A stretch of 64,000 nucleotides of DNA, taken from Caryophanon tenue (lineage in GTDB: Bacteria > Bacillota > Bacilli > Bacillales_A > Planococcaceae). Below are positions 53,832-63,138 of this stretch, in pieces. Below the pieces are notes generated by a model, which had not been told where the DNA came from, did not search any database, and saw nothing but the letters and a program-made list of their open reading frames with translations. The stretch spans positions 84,150-148,149 of the forward strand of contig NZ_MASJ01000038.1 in the NCBI RefSeq assembly GCF_001700315.1. Reading direction: 5' to 3'. Position numbers and translations under genes: made by a program. How positions within the stretch are numbered: the first letter of the stretch is position 1; every line of letters starts with the position of its first letter.

Positions 53832-56021
53832 TTAATCGTCGAACTTCAGCCCTTTTAATAAATCTGCAAAAGCGTTATTAATTGGTTCTGCTTCTTTTTG
53901 TTGCTCTTTCATATACTTTTGAACGCTGCGCTTATCGACTTTGCCGCCGCCCTCTTTTTTACGACGTGCTTCAAATGCCGATAGCTTCTCGCGGTGACCA
54001 CATTTACATACGAAAATTTGACCATCGCCTTCGCCACGTAATTCAAGCTTTTTCTTACATTGTGGGCAACGTGCATTCGTCACGCGTGCTACGTTTTTAC
54101 GGTGACCACATTCGCGGTCTTGGCACACAAGCATTTTGCCCTTTTTACCGTTCACTTCAAGCATTGGCTTGCCACAATCTGGGCATGACTTCGTTGAAAT
54201 ATTGTCGTGCTTAAACTTCTTATCGCTATTTTTTATGTCCGCTACAATATCTTTTGTATGCTGTTTCATTTCGTTAATGAACACATCTTTTTTCAACTTA
54301 CCATTTGCGATGAGCTCCAGCTTTTGCTCCCACTGTGCAGTCGTTTCTGGGGACTTCAACTCCTGTGGTACTAAATCCAGTAGCTGGCGACCTTTTGACG
54401 TAATATGAATATCTTTGCCACGTTTTTCAATTAAAAACGCATTAAACAGCTTATCAATAATATCCGCACGTGTCGCAACTGTCCCTAAACCACCTGTTGA
54501 TTTTAAGGTTTCGGCTAACTGCTTATTTTGTGTGTCCATATATTTCGTCGGGTTTTCCATCGCTGACAGTAACGTTGCCTCGTTAAAGCGTGCTGGCGGC
54601 TTCGTTTGTCCTGACGTTTGAGATAATAATGTGACCTTTAATACTTGTCCACTTTCAAGACGCGGCAATAATTGCTCTTTCACATCTTCATTTGTATCCT
54701 CATCGTCAAAACGGTTCGCATATACTTCTTTCCAACCTGCCGTTACTACTGTTTTACCGCGTGCGATAAATGTTTCATTGCCGATTTTCGCTTGTACCGT
54801 TAGCTGCTCAAATTCATGCGCTGGGAATAATACAGCTAAGAAACGTTTCACGACTAAATCATAAATTTTGCGCTCCTTATCATTAAAGTTCGCAAAATTT
54901 ACGTACTCCTCTGTCGGAATAATCGCATGGTGGTCACTTACTTTACTGTCGTCAACAAATGCTTTCGTCGCTTTAATCGGCTTTGTTAATACTTTATTGG
55001 CTAGTGAACGGTATTCACCAACACCACACGCTTTTAAACGCTCTGGTAATGTGCCAACAATATCGGATGACAAATAGCGTGAATCCGTACGTGGATACGT
55101 CAGTACTTTATGTGACTCGTATAGCTTTTGCATAATATTTAACGTTTCTTTTGCTGAATAACCAAAAATCTTATTGGCATCACGTTGTAGCTCTGTTAAA
55201 TCATACAGACCTGGTGAAAAAGTTTTCTTCGGCTTACGCTCAACCGTTACTACTTTGGCGTTTTCTTTGCTAAGTGCATGTACAAGCGCATCGATTTTTT
55301 CTTTTTGGAAGCTACGTGCATTACCATTTGCATCTTGCCATGTTAATTTTAATTCTGGTGTTTTCGCTTCAATCCCATAATACGTTTGCGCTTTGAAATG
55401 TTTAATTTCATCTTCACGTGCCGCAACAATTGCCACAACTGGTGTTTGGACACGTCCACAGTTTAACTGCGCGTTATGTTTTGTCGTTAACGCACGTGTT
55501 GCGTTTAGTCCGATATACCAATCCGCTTCACTACGCGCAACTGCTGCATGGTATAAGTTTTCATATGCTTTACCTGGTTTTAAGTTCGCAAAACCTTCTT
55601 TAATCGCTTTATCGGTAACAGACGAAATCCATAAACGTTTGACCGGCTTATTTACTTTTGCACGTTCAAGTATCCAACGCGCAACAAGCTCTCCTTCACG
55701 CCCTGCATCGGTCGCAATAATGACTTCATTCACATCACTGCGTGTTAACTGTGACTTTACAGCGTTGTATTGTTTACTCGTTTGACGAATTGTCGTTAAC
55801 TTTAAACGCTCTGGCATCATCGGTAAGTCTTCTAAGTTCCACTTTTTATATTTATCATCGTACGTTTCTGGGTCTGCCAACGTCACTAAATGCCCTAACG
55901 CCCACGTAACAATATATTTGTCGCCTTCTAAAAAACCATTTCCTTTTTTCGTACATTTCAGCACATTCGCAATATCACGTGCCACTGACGGTTTTTCTGC
56001 GATTACTACACTTTTAGCCAT
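53832..56021 (-). CDS. topB: DNA topoisomerase III
   Basis: A 729-residue type IA topoisomerase. Toprim domain with Glu9 (AEKPSVARD) and acidic DAGREGE (105-111); catalytic Tyr309 in LTYPRTDSRY; and four C-terminal Cys-rich zinc-ribbon motifs (CPDCGKPM, CQDRECGH, CPQCKKKLEL and a CKCGH). It relaxes negative supercoils and resolves recombination intermediates. AAAAGGAG precedes ATG. Monocistronic. Confidence 0.97.
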   Translation of the reverse strand: MAKSVVIAEKPSVARDIANVLKCTKKGNGFLEGDKYIVTWALGHLVTLADPETYDDKYKKWNLEDLPMMPERLKLTTIRQTSKQYNAVKSQLTRSDVNEVIIATDAGREGELVARWILERAKVNKPVKRLWISSVTDKAIKEGFANLKPGKAYENLYHAAVARSEADWYIGLNATRALTTKHNAQLNCGRVQTPVVAIVAAREDEIKHFKAQTYYGIEAKTPELKLTWQDANGNARSFQKEKIDALVHALSKENAKVVTVERKPKKTFSPGLYDLTELQRDANKIFGYSAKETLNIMQKLYESHKVLTYPRTDSRYLSSDIVGTLPERLKACGVGEYRSLANKVLTKPIKATKAFVDDSKVSDHHAIIPTEEYVNFANFNDKERKIYDLVVKRFLAVLFPAHEFEQLTVQAKIGNETFIARGKTVVTAGWKEVYANRFDDEDTNEDVKEQLLPRLESGQVLKVTLLSQTSGQTKPPARFNEATLLSAMENPTKYMDTQNKQLAETLKSTGGLGTVATRADIIDKLFNAFLIEKRGKDIHITSKGRQLLDLVPQELKSPETTAQWEQKLELIANGKLKKDVFINEMKQHTKDIVADIKNSDKKFKHDNISTKSCPDCGKPMLEVNGKKGKMLVCQDRECGHRKNVARVTNARCPQCKKKLELRGEGDGQIFVCKCGHREKLSAFEARRKKEGGGKVDKRSVQKYMKEQQKEAEPINNAFADLLKGLKFDD

Positions 56022-56117
56022 AGTTAAAAACTCCTTTTTACTCTTCTACGTTTCATCTTATCATATTTACAGCGCCAATTTCTTCTATTACACTGAAGAG
56101 AAAAAGGGGGCGCCTAC

Positions 56118-56639
56118 ATGAACCGTGTCTATTTGCGACCGCTACAACTTGCCGATGCCACACAAATCCAGCTTGCGACCGAAAATGATGAAATTCGTCG
56201 TTTAACAAGCACGACCGAGCACTTTACAGTCGATGCCATTGAAGCATTTATTTTGCGCGCTGCATCGGACGATAGCCGTATGGACTTTGCCATTTGCTTG
56301 CATGATGACACATTGATTGGTGAAATTTCCCTGCTCGATATTGATGAACAAAACAAACGTGGTGGTATGCGTATGATGCTCCATGATTTAAGCTTTGCCA
56401 ATCAAGGTTACGGTACAGAAGCACTGCAATTATTTGTACGCTACGTCTTTGAAGATATTGCCCTTAACCGCCTAGAATTAGAAGTACTACCCTATAATCC
56501 GCGTGCGCAGCGCGTCTATGAAAAGGTTGGTTTCACAATGGAAGGCATCGCCCGCGAAGCAACCTATTTTAACGGACAGTTTATTGATGAGGTGCATATG
56601 AGTATGTTAAAAAGTGATTATATGAAGCTTTATCTGTAA
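56118..56639 (+). CDS. GNAT N-acetyltransferase
   Basis: A 173-residue GCN5-related acetyltransferase of the RimJ/RimL-like group: acetyl-CoA binding motif ANQGYGTEAL (Gly-rich loop) and the late ARRVYEKVGFTMEG-type element (AQRVYEKVGF). The acceptor (protein N terminus, amino group of a small molecule, antibiotic) cannot be told. AAGGGGG precedes ATG. It is divergent from topB by 96 bp. Confidence 0.88.
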   Translation: MNRVYLRPLQLADATQIQLATENDEIRRLTSTTEHFTVDAIEAFILRAASDDSRMDFAICLHDDTLIGEISLLDIDEQNKRGGMRMMLHDLSFANQGYGTEALQLFVRYVFEDIALNRLELEVLPYNPRAQRVYEKVGFTMEGIAREATYFNGQFIDEVHMSMLKSDYMKLYL

Positions 56640-56659
56640 AAGTTCTTTCGCAACGACAT

Positions 56660-56698
56660 AAAAATACCCACGACACTAAAAAATGTCGTGGGTTTTTC
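56660..56698. terminator. Bidirectional terminator between GNAT gene and swrC
   Basis: AAATACCCACGACA pairs with TGTCGTGGGTTTTT around a short A-loop. Confidence 0.85.
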
Positions 56699-56724
56699 AC
56701 GTCTTCCGCTAACGAGAGGACGTC

Positions 56725-59700
56725 TTAATTATCTTGCACATCTTTACGGTTTTTCTTAAAGATTTTCGATAACACTTCGTACACGACTGGTACAACGATT
56801 AACGTTAATAATGTAGACGAGAATAAACCGCCAATTACCGTTACCGCTAAGTCTTTCGAGATTAAACCGCCGCCGCCTTCTAAAATCGCCATTGGTAACA
56901 TTGCACCAATTGTTGCGATGGCTGTCATTAAGATTGGACGTAAACGAGTTGCACCCGCTTCTAAAATCGCTTCACGCATGCCTAAGCCGGCTTGCTCCAT
57001 TTGAATAATACGGTCTACTAATACAATCGCGTTTGTTACGACAATACCAATTAACATCAGTAAGCCCATCATTACAGAAACAGAAATTGTTTGACCTGTA
57101 ATTAATAAACCAACGAATGAACCGATTACCGCAAATGGTAATGATGTTAAGATCGCAAATGGTGCTAAACCTTCACCGAATGTTACAACTAAGATGAAGT
57201 ATACAATCGCAATTGCGGCAACCATTGCAATACCAAGCTTCGTAAATGTTTCAGCGATGTCAGCTGTTACGCCACCTTCACTTACTGTTACACCTTCTGG
57301 TAATTCAATTTTATCAATTGCTGCTGTTGCATCGTTTGTTGGGCCAGAAATATCATCTTCTGTAATTGTTGCCGATACAGATGCGACATACTCACCTTTT
57401 GAACGAGATAGCTTCGTTAATGTTTCGCCTTCTTCCACCTCAACTAGCTCACCAATTGTCATTGTTTCGCCTGTTGCTGTTTGGATTTCAGTTGCTAATA
57501 CATCATCAATATTTTGTGCTGCTACTTTCGCTTCACGTTGCACAACGACATCAATATCTTGACCATCATATTCCACTGACGTTAATACTTCTTTCGTGCC
57601 TGTTTCTGATAATGCCATCACGATTTGACCTGTCGTTAAACCATATTGTAAGACGTTTTGTTGCTCCACTTTTAACGTATGCTCGACATATGGATTTTCT
57701 GCATCAGAAGAAATATCTTCTAAGCCGTCAATATCTTGTAATGCTTCTTCTACATCGTTAATTGTTGCAAGTAATGCGTCTAAGTCTTCTGAGTAGTATG
57801 TGTATGATAATGAGTTAGAACCACCCATACCCATTGAGAAGTCTTGTTGTTTCCACGTACCTGATTGGTCTAGACCTTCTAAGTACGCCATAATGTCTTT
57901 TTGTTCTTGCATGAAGTCATCGTTTGACATCGCATCGTCGAAGATTAAGTACATTAATCCGCTACCTGCTCCGCCACCACCTGTCATCATCGCTGTTGGG
58001 TCAGATGAAACTTCTGTTGTGATTGATAATTGGTTGATATCAATATTATCATTTTTCGCTAACTCTGCTTCTACTTCTTCAATATTCTCTAACGTTTCTT
58101 CAATCTTTTCGCCTGTAGCAGGTGTGTACGTTACATACATCATTTTCTCTACTTCAGAACCCATGAATGAGAACCCGATAATTGGTGTTAATGCTAATGA
58201 ACCAACTAATAATGCAATCGATACAATTGATGTAATCCACTTGTGGTTTAAACATTTTTCTAAAATGCCTTTGAACCATAATGCAAGTTTACCAACCTCT
58301 TTATGATTGCTCTCTGTTTTCTCACCGTATAATTTTTTACGGAATAAGAAGTGAGACATTGCTGGTACAATTGTAATCGCTACGATTAATGATGCAATTA
58401 ATGCAAATGACATCGTTAATGCGAATGGTAAGAATAATTCACCAACCATACCACCTACGAAGATTAACGGTGCGAATACCGCAATCGTTACTAATGTTGA
58501 TGATAAAATCGGCTTGAACATTTCAATTGTCGCTTCACGAATCAGTGCACGACCTGTTAACTTCTCGTCTTTTAAATGTAGTCGACGATAAATATTTTCA
58601 ACTACAACGATTGAGTCATCAATTACACGACCAATAGCTACGGTAATCGCACCTAGTGTCATAATATTTAACGTAATCTCCAACCAGTTTAATATTAATA
58701 ACGCCATGAAAATGGACACTGGAATTGAAATGATTGAGATAATCGTTGAACGCCAGTCACGTAGGAATAATAAGATGATTAAGACGGCGATTGCACCACC
58801 GAATAATGCTTTTTCAATCATCGCAAATACCGATGCTTCAATCGGTTCCGCTTGGTCAAGCGTTACATCAATGACCAATGATGGATTTGTTTCTTTTTGG
58901 TCTTCAATTAAATCTTTTACAGCGTTAACAACTGTTACTGTGTTCGCTGTTTGTGCTTTTACGATTTGGATTGAAATCGCATCACTACCATTTGTACGAG
59001 AAATAGATTGTACTTTACCAACAACTTCAATTGTTGCTAATTCACCAAGCTCTACAAACGGTACTGGGTTTGTCGCTGAAGGTGTTACTGGAATTAAAAT
59101 TTCTTTTAACGCATCAACAGTTGTAATTTTACCGTCTACCGCTACAGCTTCTTCACCTTGCTCAAACTCATATAAACCAAGTGATAACGCCATATCACTC
59201 GCTTGAATCATTTGCTTCACGTCATCTTCTGTTACGCCAAGCTCCGCCATTTTTTCTGTATCGTATGTGAACTGCACTTCATTTAAATGCTGTCCTGTTA
59301 CAGTTGCTGATGCCACACCGTCGATTTTTTCAAGTTCTGGTAGTAATGAATTTTCTACCTTCTCTGTTAAAGAAACGATATCGCCGTCTTTATCACTTAC
59401 TGATAAAGCAACAACCGGCATCATATTCATACTAATTGCCATAACAGTTGGTGTTTCCACTTCTTCTGGTAACGCAATTGCATCCATTGCAGATTGTAAC
59501 TCACGTTTTTTCTCATCCATATCTACGCCGTACTCATACTCTACTTGTACTTGCGCAATATTCGATGATGAGTTTGATGTTACGGACTTTACATCTTCTA
59601 ACCCTTCAAAGGCATTTTCCATCGGTATGGATATGTCATCCATTACTTGTTCTGGTGTTGCGCCTGGATACACGCCCATTACAATTAAAAATGGAATTGA

Positions 59701-59823
59701 AATATCTGGAATCGATTCCATTTTCATTCGTGTACCTGAATAAATACCACCAACTGTAATGATGATCGTTAATAACCATACAGCCAGCTTATTTTTCAGA
59801 ACGAAATTCACTAAACCTTTCAC
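56725..59823 (-). CDS. swrC: RND-type efflux transporter SwrC (YerP) family
   Basis: About 1032 residues if it starts at the GTG at 59823 (MKGLVNFVLKNKLAVWLL), which matches the membrane-first start of family proteins. RND layout: TM1, large periplasmic-type loop, TM2-6 with the proton-relay Asp-Asp of VIDDSIVVVENIYR, second loop with a Met/Gly-rich stretch (TAMMTGGGGAGSG), TM7-12. Extends to surfactin and other amphiphile tolerance in B. subtilis. AAGGTAGGTG precedes the GTG; the longer in-frame start lies in the promoter. Controlled by the divergent TetR. Confidence 0.93.
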   Translation of the reverse strand: MKGLVNFVLKNKLAVWLLTIIITVGGIYSGTRMKMESIPDISIPFLIVMGVYPGATPEQVMDDISIPMENAFEGLEDVKSVTSNSSSNIAQVQVEYEYGVDMDEKKRELQSAMDAIALPEEVETPTVMAISMNMMPVVALSVSDKDGDIVSLTEKVENSLLPELEKIDGVASATVTGQHLNEVQFTYDTEKMAELGVTEDDVKQMIQASDMALSLGLYEFEQGEEAVAVDGKITTVDALKEILIPVTPSATNPVPFVELGELATIEVVGKVQSISRTNGSDAISIQIVKAQTANTVTVVNAVKDLIEDQKETNPSLVIDVTLDQAEPIEASVFAMIEKALFGGAIAVLIILLFLRDWRSTIISIISIPVSIFMALLILNWLEITLNIMTLGAITVAIGRVIDDSIVVVENIYRRLHLKDEKLTGRALIREATIEMFKPILSSTLVTIAVFAPLIFVGGMVGELFLPFALTMSFALIASLIVAITIVPAMSHFLFRKKLYGEKTESNHKEVGKLALWFKGILEKCLNHKWITSIVSIALLVGSLALTPIIGFSFMGSEVEKMMYVTYTPATGEKIEETLENIEEVEAELAKNDNIDINQLSITTEVSSDPTAMMTGGGGAGSGLMYLIFDDAMSNDDFMQEQKDIMAYLEGLDQSGTWKQQDFSMGMGGSNSLSYTYYSEDLDALLATINDVEEALQDIDGLEDISSDAENPYVEHTLKVEQQNVLQYGLTTGQIVMALSETGTKEVLTSVEYDGQDIDVVVQREAKVAAQNIDDVLATEIQTATGETMTIGELVEVEEGETLTKLSRSKGEYVASVSATITEDDISGPTNDATAAIDKIELPEGVTVSEGGVTADIAETFTKLGIAMVAAIAIVYFILVVTFGEGLAPFAILTSLPFAVIGSFVGLLITGQTISVSVMMGLLMLIGIVVTNAIVLVDRIIQMEQAGLGMREAILEAGATRLRPILMTAIATIGAMLPMAILEGGGGLISKDLAVTVIGGLFSSTLLTLIVVPVVYEVLSKIFKKNRKDVQDN

Positions 59824-59869
59824 GTTTGCACCTACCTTGTTTAATTTGACTTTCTCTTGAACATTTCTT

Positions 59870-59898
59870 ATACTAATGACTGCTTGGTCAAAAGTCAA
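59870..59898 (-). promoter_or_regulatory. Promoter of swrC
   Basis: Minus strand TTGACT (59898-59893), 17-bp spacer, TAGTAT (59875-59870), 47 bp before the swrC start. Confidence 0.72.
59877..59897. promoter_or_regulatory. Candidate TetR operator
   Basis: An imperfect palindrome with TGACT at one end and AGTCA at the other (centre about 59887) covers the spacer and most of the -35 of the swrC promoter and lies 30 bp before tetR. Binding by the divergent TetR would block swrC, and may also autoregulate. Confidence 0.55.
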
Positions 59899-59926
59899 CT
59901 AATCACAACGGGGTGTCTTAAATAGT

Positions 59927-60754
59927 ATGATTAAAAAACAATTAATTATGGAGAATGCGCTGGAGCTTTTTGCAAAGCAAGGAATAGAGGCTACGTCAAT
60001 TCAGCAAATCACTGAGCGTTCAGGCATTTCTAAAGGCGCTTTCTACTTATCCTTTAAATCAAAAGAGGAATTAATTTTAGCGATTGTCGATTATTTTATG
60101 GCAAACACAGTCGCAGATATTGACCGCATAGTCAAAGAATATTCACATTCGTCCGAATTACTATATCATTATTTCTATACGATGTTTTCAATGTTCGAAC
60201 AGCATGCAGATTTCGCAAAAGTACTGATGATGGACTTACCAAAAACCGTTAGCGAAACATTATTCAAACGTCTACATTATTTTAACGGGCTAGTTGTCGA
60301 TAAATTATTTACGATTGTCGATGTACAGTTCCCAACATTACAGTCCGATATGCGTGCCGATATTGTCCATGTCATTCGTGGGCTCATCGGTATTTATACC
60401 GATTGCTTCTTCCATACGAATGAACGTGTCGATTTACATCATCTATGTACATCTATTGTTGAAAAAGTAACGGTGCTAGCAGAGCATACAACGATTCCTT
60501 CCGTTCATAAAAGCCATCTTTATCGCAACGCAGAGTTAGAGGAACGTTCACTCGATGAGGTCCAGCAATTAATTGAACAACTTGAGCAAGAACTACCTGC
60601 TGGCATAGCGCGTGACTCATTAGCATTACTAGCAAAGGAATTAAGCGAACCTTCACTACCACCAGCTGTTGTCGAAGGACTACTTCAAAACTTATATTTA
60701 ACAAAAGAAACGAAATGGCTTGTCGTCTTTTTACGTCCACATTTACAAGCATAA
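59927..60754 (+). CDS. TetR/AcrR family regulator, likely of swrC
   Basis: A 275-residue regulator, longer than the usual 190-220. The N-terminal HTH (ENALELFAKQGIEATSIQQITERSGISKGAFYLSFKSKEELI, first 54 residues) is canonical. The ligand domain and an additional C-terminal ~80-residue helical tail follow. Divergent location next to the efflux gene implies local control. The start has only a weak GGGGTG upstream at long distance. Confidence 0.88.
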   Translation: MIKKQLIMENALELFAKQGIEATSIQQITERSGISKGAFYLSFKSKEELILAIVDYFMANTVADIDRIVKEYSHSSELLYHYFYTMFSMFEQHADFAKVLMMDLPKTVSETLFKRLHYFNGLVVDKLFTIVDVQFPTLQSDMRADIVHVIRGLIGIYTDCFFHTNERVDLHHLCTSIVEKVTVLAEHTTIPSVHKSHLYRNAELEERSLDEVQQLIEQLEQELPAGIARDSLALLAKELSEPSLPPAVVEGLLQNLYLTKETKWLVVFLRPHLQA

Positions 60755-60756
60755 TA

Positions 60757-60794
60757 AAAAGGTGCCCGAGCATAACGTCTCGGACACTTTTTTT
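60757..60794. terminator. Bidirectional terminator between tetR and the YitT gene
   Basis: AAAAAGGTGCCCGAG pairs with CTCGGACACTTTTT around a 7-nt loop. Confidence 0.82.
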
Positions 60795-61650
60795 AATGAA
60801 TATCTTTCTTTTGGAAATTCCCACCACTTACTTCCACAACTTCATAAATCGTTACAAAAGAATTTGGGTCAATCTCTTTAATAATTTCTTTCATCTTACG
60901 TTCCTCTAAACGATTAATCACACAATTAATCTCTTGAAACGCTTGATTCGAATACGCTCCCTGTACCGTATTTAACGTTGCGCTACGGCCTAAGCGGTCA
61001 CGAATCGTCTCGACCATCTCTTCAGGATTACTCGTAATAATTTTAAATGCTTTCGAGCCACTTAGCCCCGCTTCAACAATGTGAATGACTTTTGACGCGA
61101 TAAAGTACGCAATCGCAGATAAAATCGCACCTTTTAAACCGAACACTGTCGATACAACAATAAAAACAAATGCATTTAAAAATAAAATTAAATCACTCGT
61201 ACTAAACGGTAGCTTGCGTGATAATAACACCGCTAACATATCGATACCATCTAACGCCCCACCGTTACGTAGCGCTAACCCCATACCTAAACCTAAAATA
61301 ATACCACCAACAACTGTTACAAGTAATGTATCTCCTTCTACAATTGTCGGCACTTTATGCATCCAAATCGTTCCTAACGATAATGACGCAATACCAATTA
61401 CCGAAAAAATCGCAAATGTACGCCCAATTTGCTTATACCCTAGGAAAATAAATGGAATGTTTAAAATGGAGATTAACGCGCCTAATGGTAAGTTAAATAA
61501 TGCTGAGCCCACGATACTTAAACCGGTTACGCCCCCGTCTGATACGTTATTTGGAATTAATACAGCTTCTAATCCATACGCTGCTAATAATCCCCCAATA
61601 ATAATCATCATTACTCTTCCAGCTGTTTCTAGCCATGGTCTGTCACTCAT
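60793..61650 (-). CDS. YitT family membrane protein (DUF161/DUF2179)
   Basis: A 285-residue protein: five or six N-terminal membrane helices (about 8-190) with GLALRNGGALDGIDMLAVLLSRK, then a C-terminal soluble DUF2179 domain (about 205-285) with SGSKAFKIITSNPEEMV. Length matches YitT/YpjC-type proteins, whose function is unknown. AAGGAAGG precedes ATG. It is convergent with tetR. Confidence 0.9.
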   Translation of the reverse strand: MSDRPWLETAGRVMMIIIGGLLAAYGLEAVLIPNNVSDGGVTGLSIVGSALFNLPLGALISILNIPFIFLGYKQIGRTFAIFSVIGIASLSLGTIWMHKVPTIVEGDTLLVTVVGGIILGLGMGLALRNGGALDGIDMLAVLLSRKLPFSTSDLILFLNAFVFIVVSTVFGLKGAILSAIAYFIASKVIHIVEAGLSGSKAFKIITSNPEEMVETIRDRLGRSATLNTVQGAYSNQAFQEINCVINRLEERKMKEIIKEIDPNSFVTIYEVVEVSGGNFQKKDIH

Positions 61651-61785
61651 AAATCGTTTAATTCCTTCCTTGCTTAAAATTTCCTTCTATAAAAAATAAT
61701 AATACACGTCAGGAAAAATGTATAACGTAAATTAGTATCGCAAACTATATATTAAATAAAATTGTCGAATTTACGCCTTAAAACA

Positions 61786-62027
61786 AAAAAGAGTCCACAA
61801 CACAACCTTCTTTCTGATGAAAATGAGTTGATTGAGGTGCTAAAATTTGATACATCGTCGTTAAACGAAGAGTGGACTTCTGGTGGAACCGTACGAGCGA
61901 GAGACGATAAAGGAACATCTGCACCGAAAGAATTGCCTGCTCGAAAATGTGCGACGACGAAAGCAGAAAAGTGTTAGGAGAAATTTCGGCATTTCTCCTA
62001 ACACTTTGTTTTGTCTCATTCTCTTTT
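61786..62027 (-). repeat. Dispersed repeat, second hairpin type, reversed copy S2
   Basis: A 242-bp element matching S1 (18245-18478) in reverse: GTGTTAGGAGAAAT hairpin at the right (61968-62007), inner CGTCGTCGC and ACGACGAT arms, and the left end carrying TTTTCATCAGAAAGAAGG, which is shared with R2 and R4. It fills most of the 387-bp gap. The hairpin lies after the glutathione peroxidase stop and likely terminates it. Confidence 0.85.
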
Positions 62028-62037
62028 ATATCATTCG

Positions 62038-62508
62038 TTATAATACTTTTTGAATATCTTTTTCAAACTTTAACGGTTTATCAGTAGGCGCAAAACGCTT
62101 TACAACATTGCCTTCACGGTCTACTAAAAACTTCGTAAAGTTCCATTTCACGGATTTGCCTAATAAGCCCTTTGTTTGCTCTGTTACGTATTTAAATAGC
62201 GGATGTGCCTCATCTCCATTTACTGCAACAATATTGTGCATCGGGAACGTCACACCATATGTTAAACGACATGCTTGCTCTGCTTCATCTGCTGAGCCAA
62301 CTTCTTGCTTAAATTGATCTGATGGGAAACCTAATACAACAAGACCTTCATCTTGATACTTCTTATATAATTGCTCTAACTCGTCAAACTGGCCTGTTAA
62401 ACCACATTTCGTTGCAGTATTCACAATTAAGATAGGCTGTCCTTTATACTTATCAAGCTTATACGTTTCTCCATTTGCTAATGTTACGTCAAAATCATAT
62501 ACTGTCAT
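62038..62508 (-). CDS. bsaA: Glutathione peroxidase-like thiol peroxidase
   Basis: A 156-residue thioredoxin-fold peroxidase. Peroxidatic Cys35 in NTATKCGLTGQF, the Trp/Asn pair KWNFTKFLV, and Gln in FPSDQF are present. Most relatives read FPCNQF; here the Cys is Ser and Asn is Asp. A later Cys (ACRLTYGVTFP) sits where a resolving cysteine occurs in thioredoxin-dependent enzymes. GAGGTG precedes ATG. It follows the OhrR-like gene by 12 bp, so the two form an operon. Confidence 0.92.
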   Translation of the reverse strand: MTVYDFDVTLANGETYKLDKYKGQPILIVNTATKCGLTGQFDELEQLYKKYQDEGLVVLGFPSDQFKQEVGSADEAEQACRLTYGVTFPMHNIVAVNGDEAHPLFKYVTEQTKGLLGKSVKWNFTKFLVDREGNVVKRFAPTDKPLKFEKDIQKVL

Positions 62509-62520
62509 AACCTACACCTC

Positions 62521-62952
62521 TTATTTATAATATTTGGCAAAGCAATTGTTCAAAGTTCGTAAATTATCATGTACATCTTTTTCAAGCTTTAGTAAATCAC
62601 TGCATCGTAAAATTTCATCGCAAATTGATTGCTCAATAGCTGCTTGTTGCTCAACTGCATGTAGCGTTAATGAAATAATCGTCGCTCGCTTATCATTTGG
62701 TGATGTAGCTTTCTCAATCCATCCACGCTGTTGTAGCTTCGATAAAATCGGATTTAATGTCCCAATGCCTAAACCGAGCTTTTCACCAATCTCCTTCGTA
62801 ATGACACCATCTTTCTCCCACAATACCATCAATACTAAATATTGCGAATACGTAAGTTGAAATGGTGCTAACGCTTGTGTATACAGTTTATTAAAATAGC
62901 TTGCTGTCTTATACACTTCAAAACAGAGCTGATTATCTAAATTCGCCGTCAG
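62521..62952 (-). CDS. MarR family regulator, OhrR-like, with probable CTG start
   Basis: A 143-residue winged-helix regulator if started at CTG (62952-62950), which sits 6 nt after AGGAGGG and gives MTANLDNQLCFEVYK. That N-terminus aligns with OhrR, whose reactive Cys lies in the same ENQLCF motif (here Cys10). The next canonical start, GTG at 62916, has no Shine-Dalgarno site and would lose the Cys. Wing and helix blocks LTYSQYLVLMVLWEKDGV and RGWIEKATSPNDKRA are typical. It likely represses itself and the peroxidase gene downstream and is released by organic peroxide. Confidence 0.82.
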   Translation of the reverse strand: MTANLDNQLCFEVYKTASYFNKLYTQALAPFQLTYSQYLVLMVLWEKDGVITKEIGEKLGLGIGTLNPILSKLQQRGWIEKATSPNDKRATIISLTLHAVEQQAAIEQSICDEILRCSDLLKLEKDVHDNLRTLNNCFAKYYK

Positions 62953-62970
62953 ATAAATCCCTCCTAATAC

Positions 62971-62982
62971 ATCGAATTCGAT
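62971..62982. promoter_or_regulatory. 12-bp palindrome upstream of the OhrR-like gene
   Basis: ATCGAATTCGAT is a perfect palindrome 18 bp before the CTG start and just downstream of a larger palindrome. Confidence 0.45.
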
Positions 62983-62984
62983 TT

Positions 62985-63008
62985 AAATACATTGTATACG
63001 ATGTATTT
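62985..63008. promoter_or_regulatory. Candidate OhrR-type operator
   Basis: 24-bp near-perfect palindrome: arms AAATACAT and ATGTATTT around TGTATACG (11 of 12 symmetric positions). It lies 32 bp upstream of the regulator's start, as expected for autorepression. Confidence 0.65.
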
Positions 63009-63138
63009 TCATTTGTAAAAATATATGCTCATCTTTTTTATCAATATAGAAAAGTAAACCCTGGAACAACAGAAGTATTCAAAGCTTTGTGTCTCCTTCA
63101 CATTAAAGTAATTCTGTGTCATAGAATTTTCTGCATAT

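Noticed and set aside
57194..59743. Several 100-170-codon plus-strand frames
   Set aside because: They lie antisense to swrC and have Ser/Thr/Ile-biased composition typical of shadow frames.
61762..61977. 71-codon plus-strand frame
   Set aside because: It is repeat S2 sequence; no ribosome site or homology.
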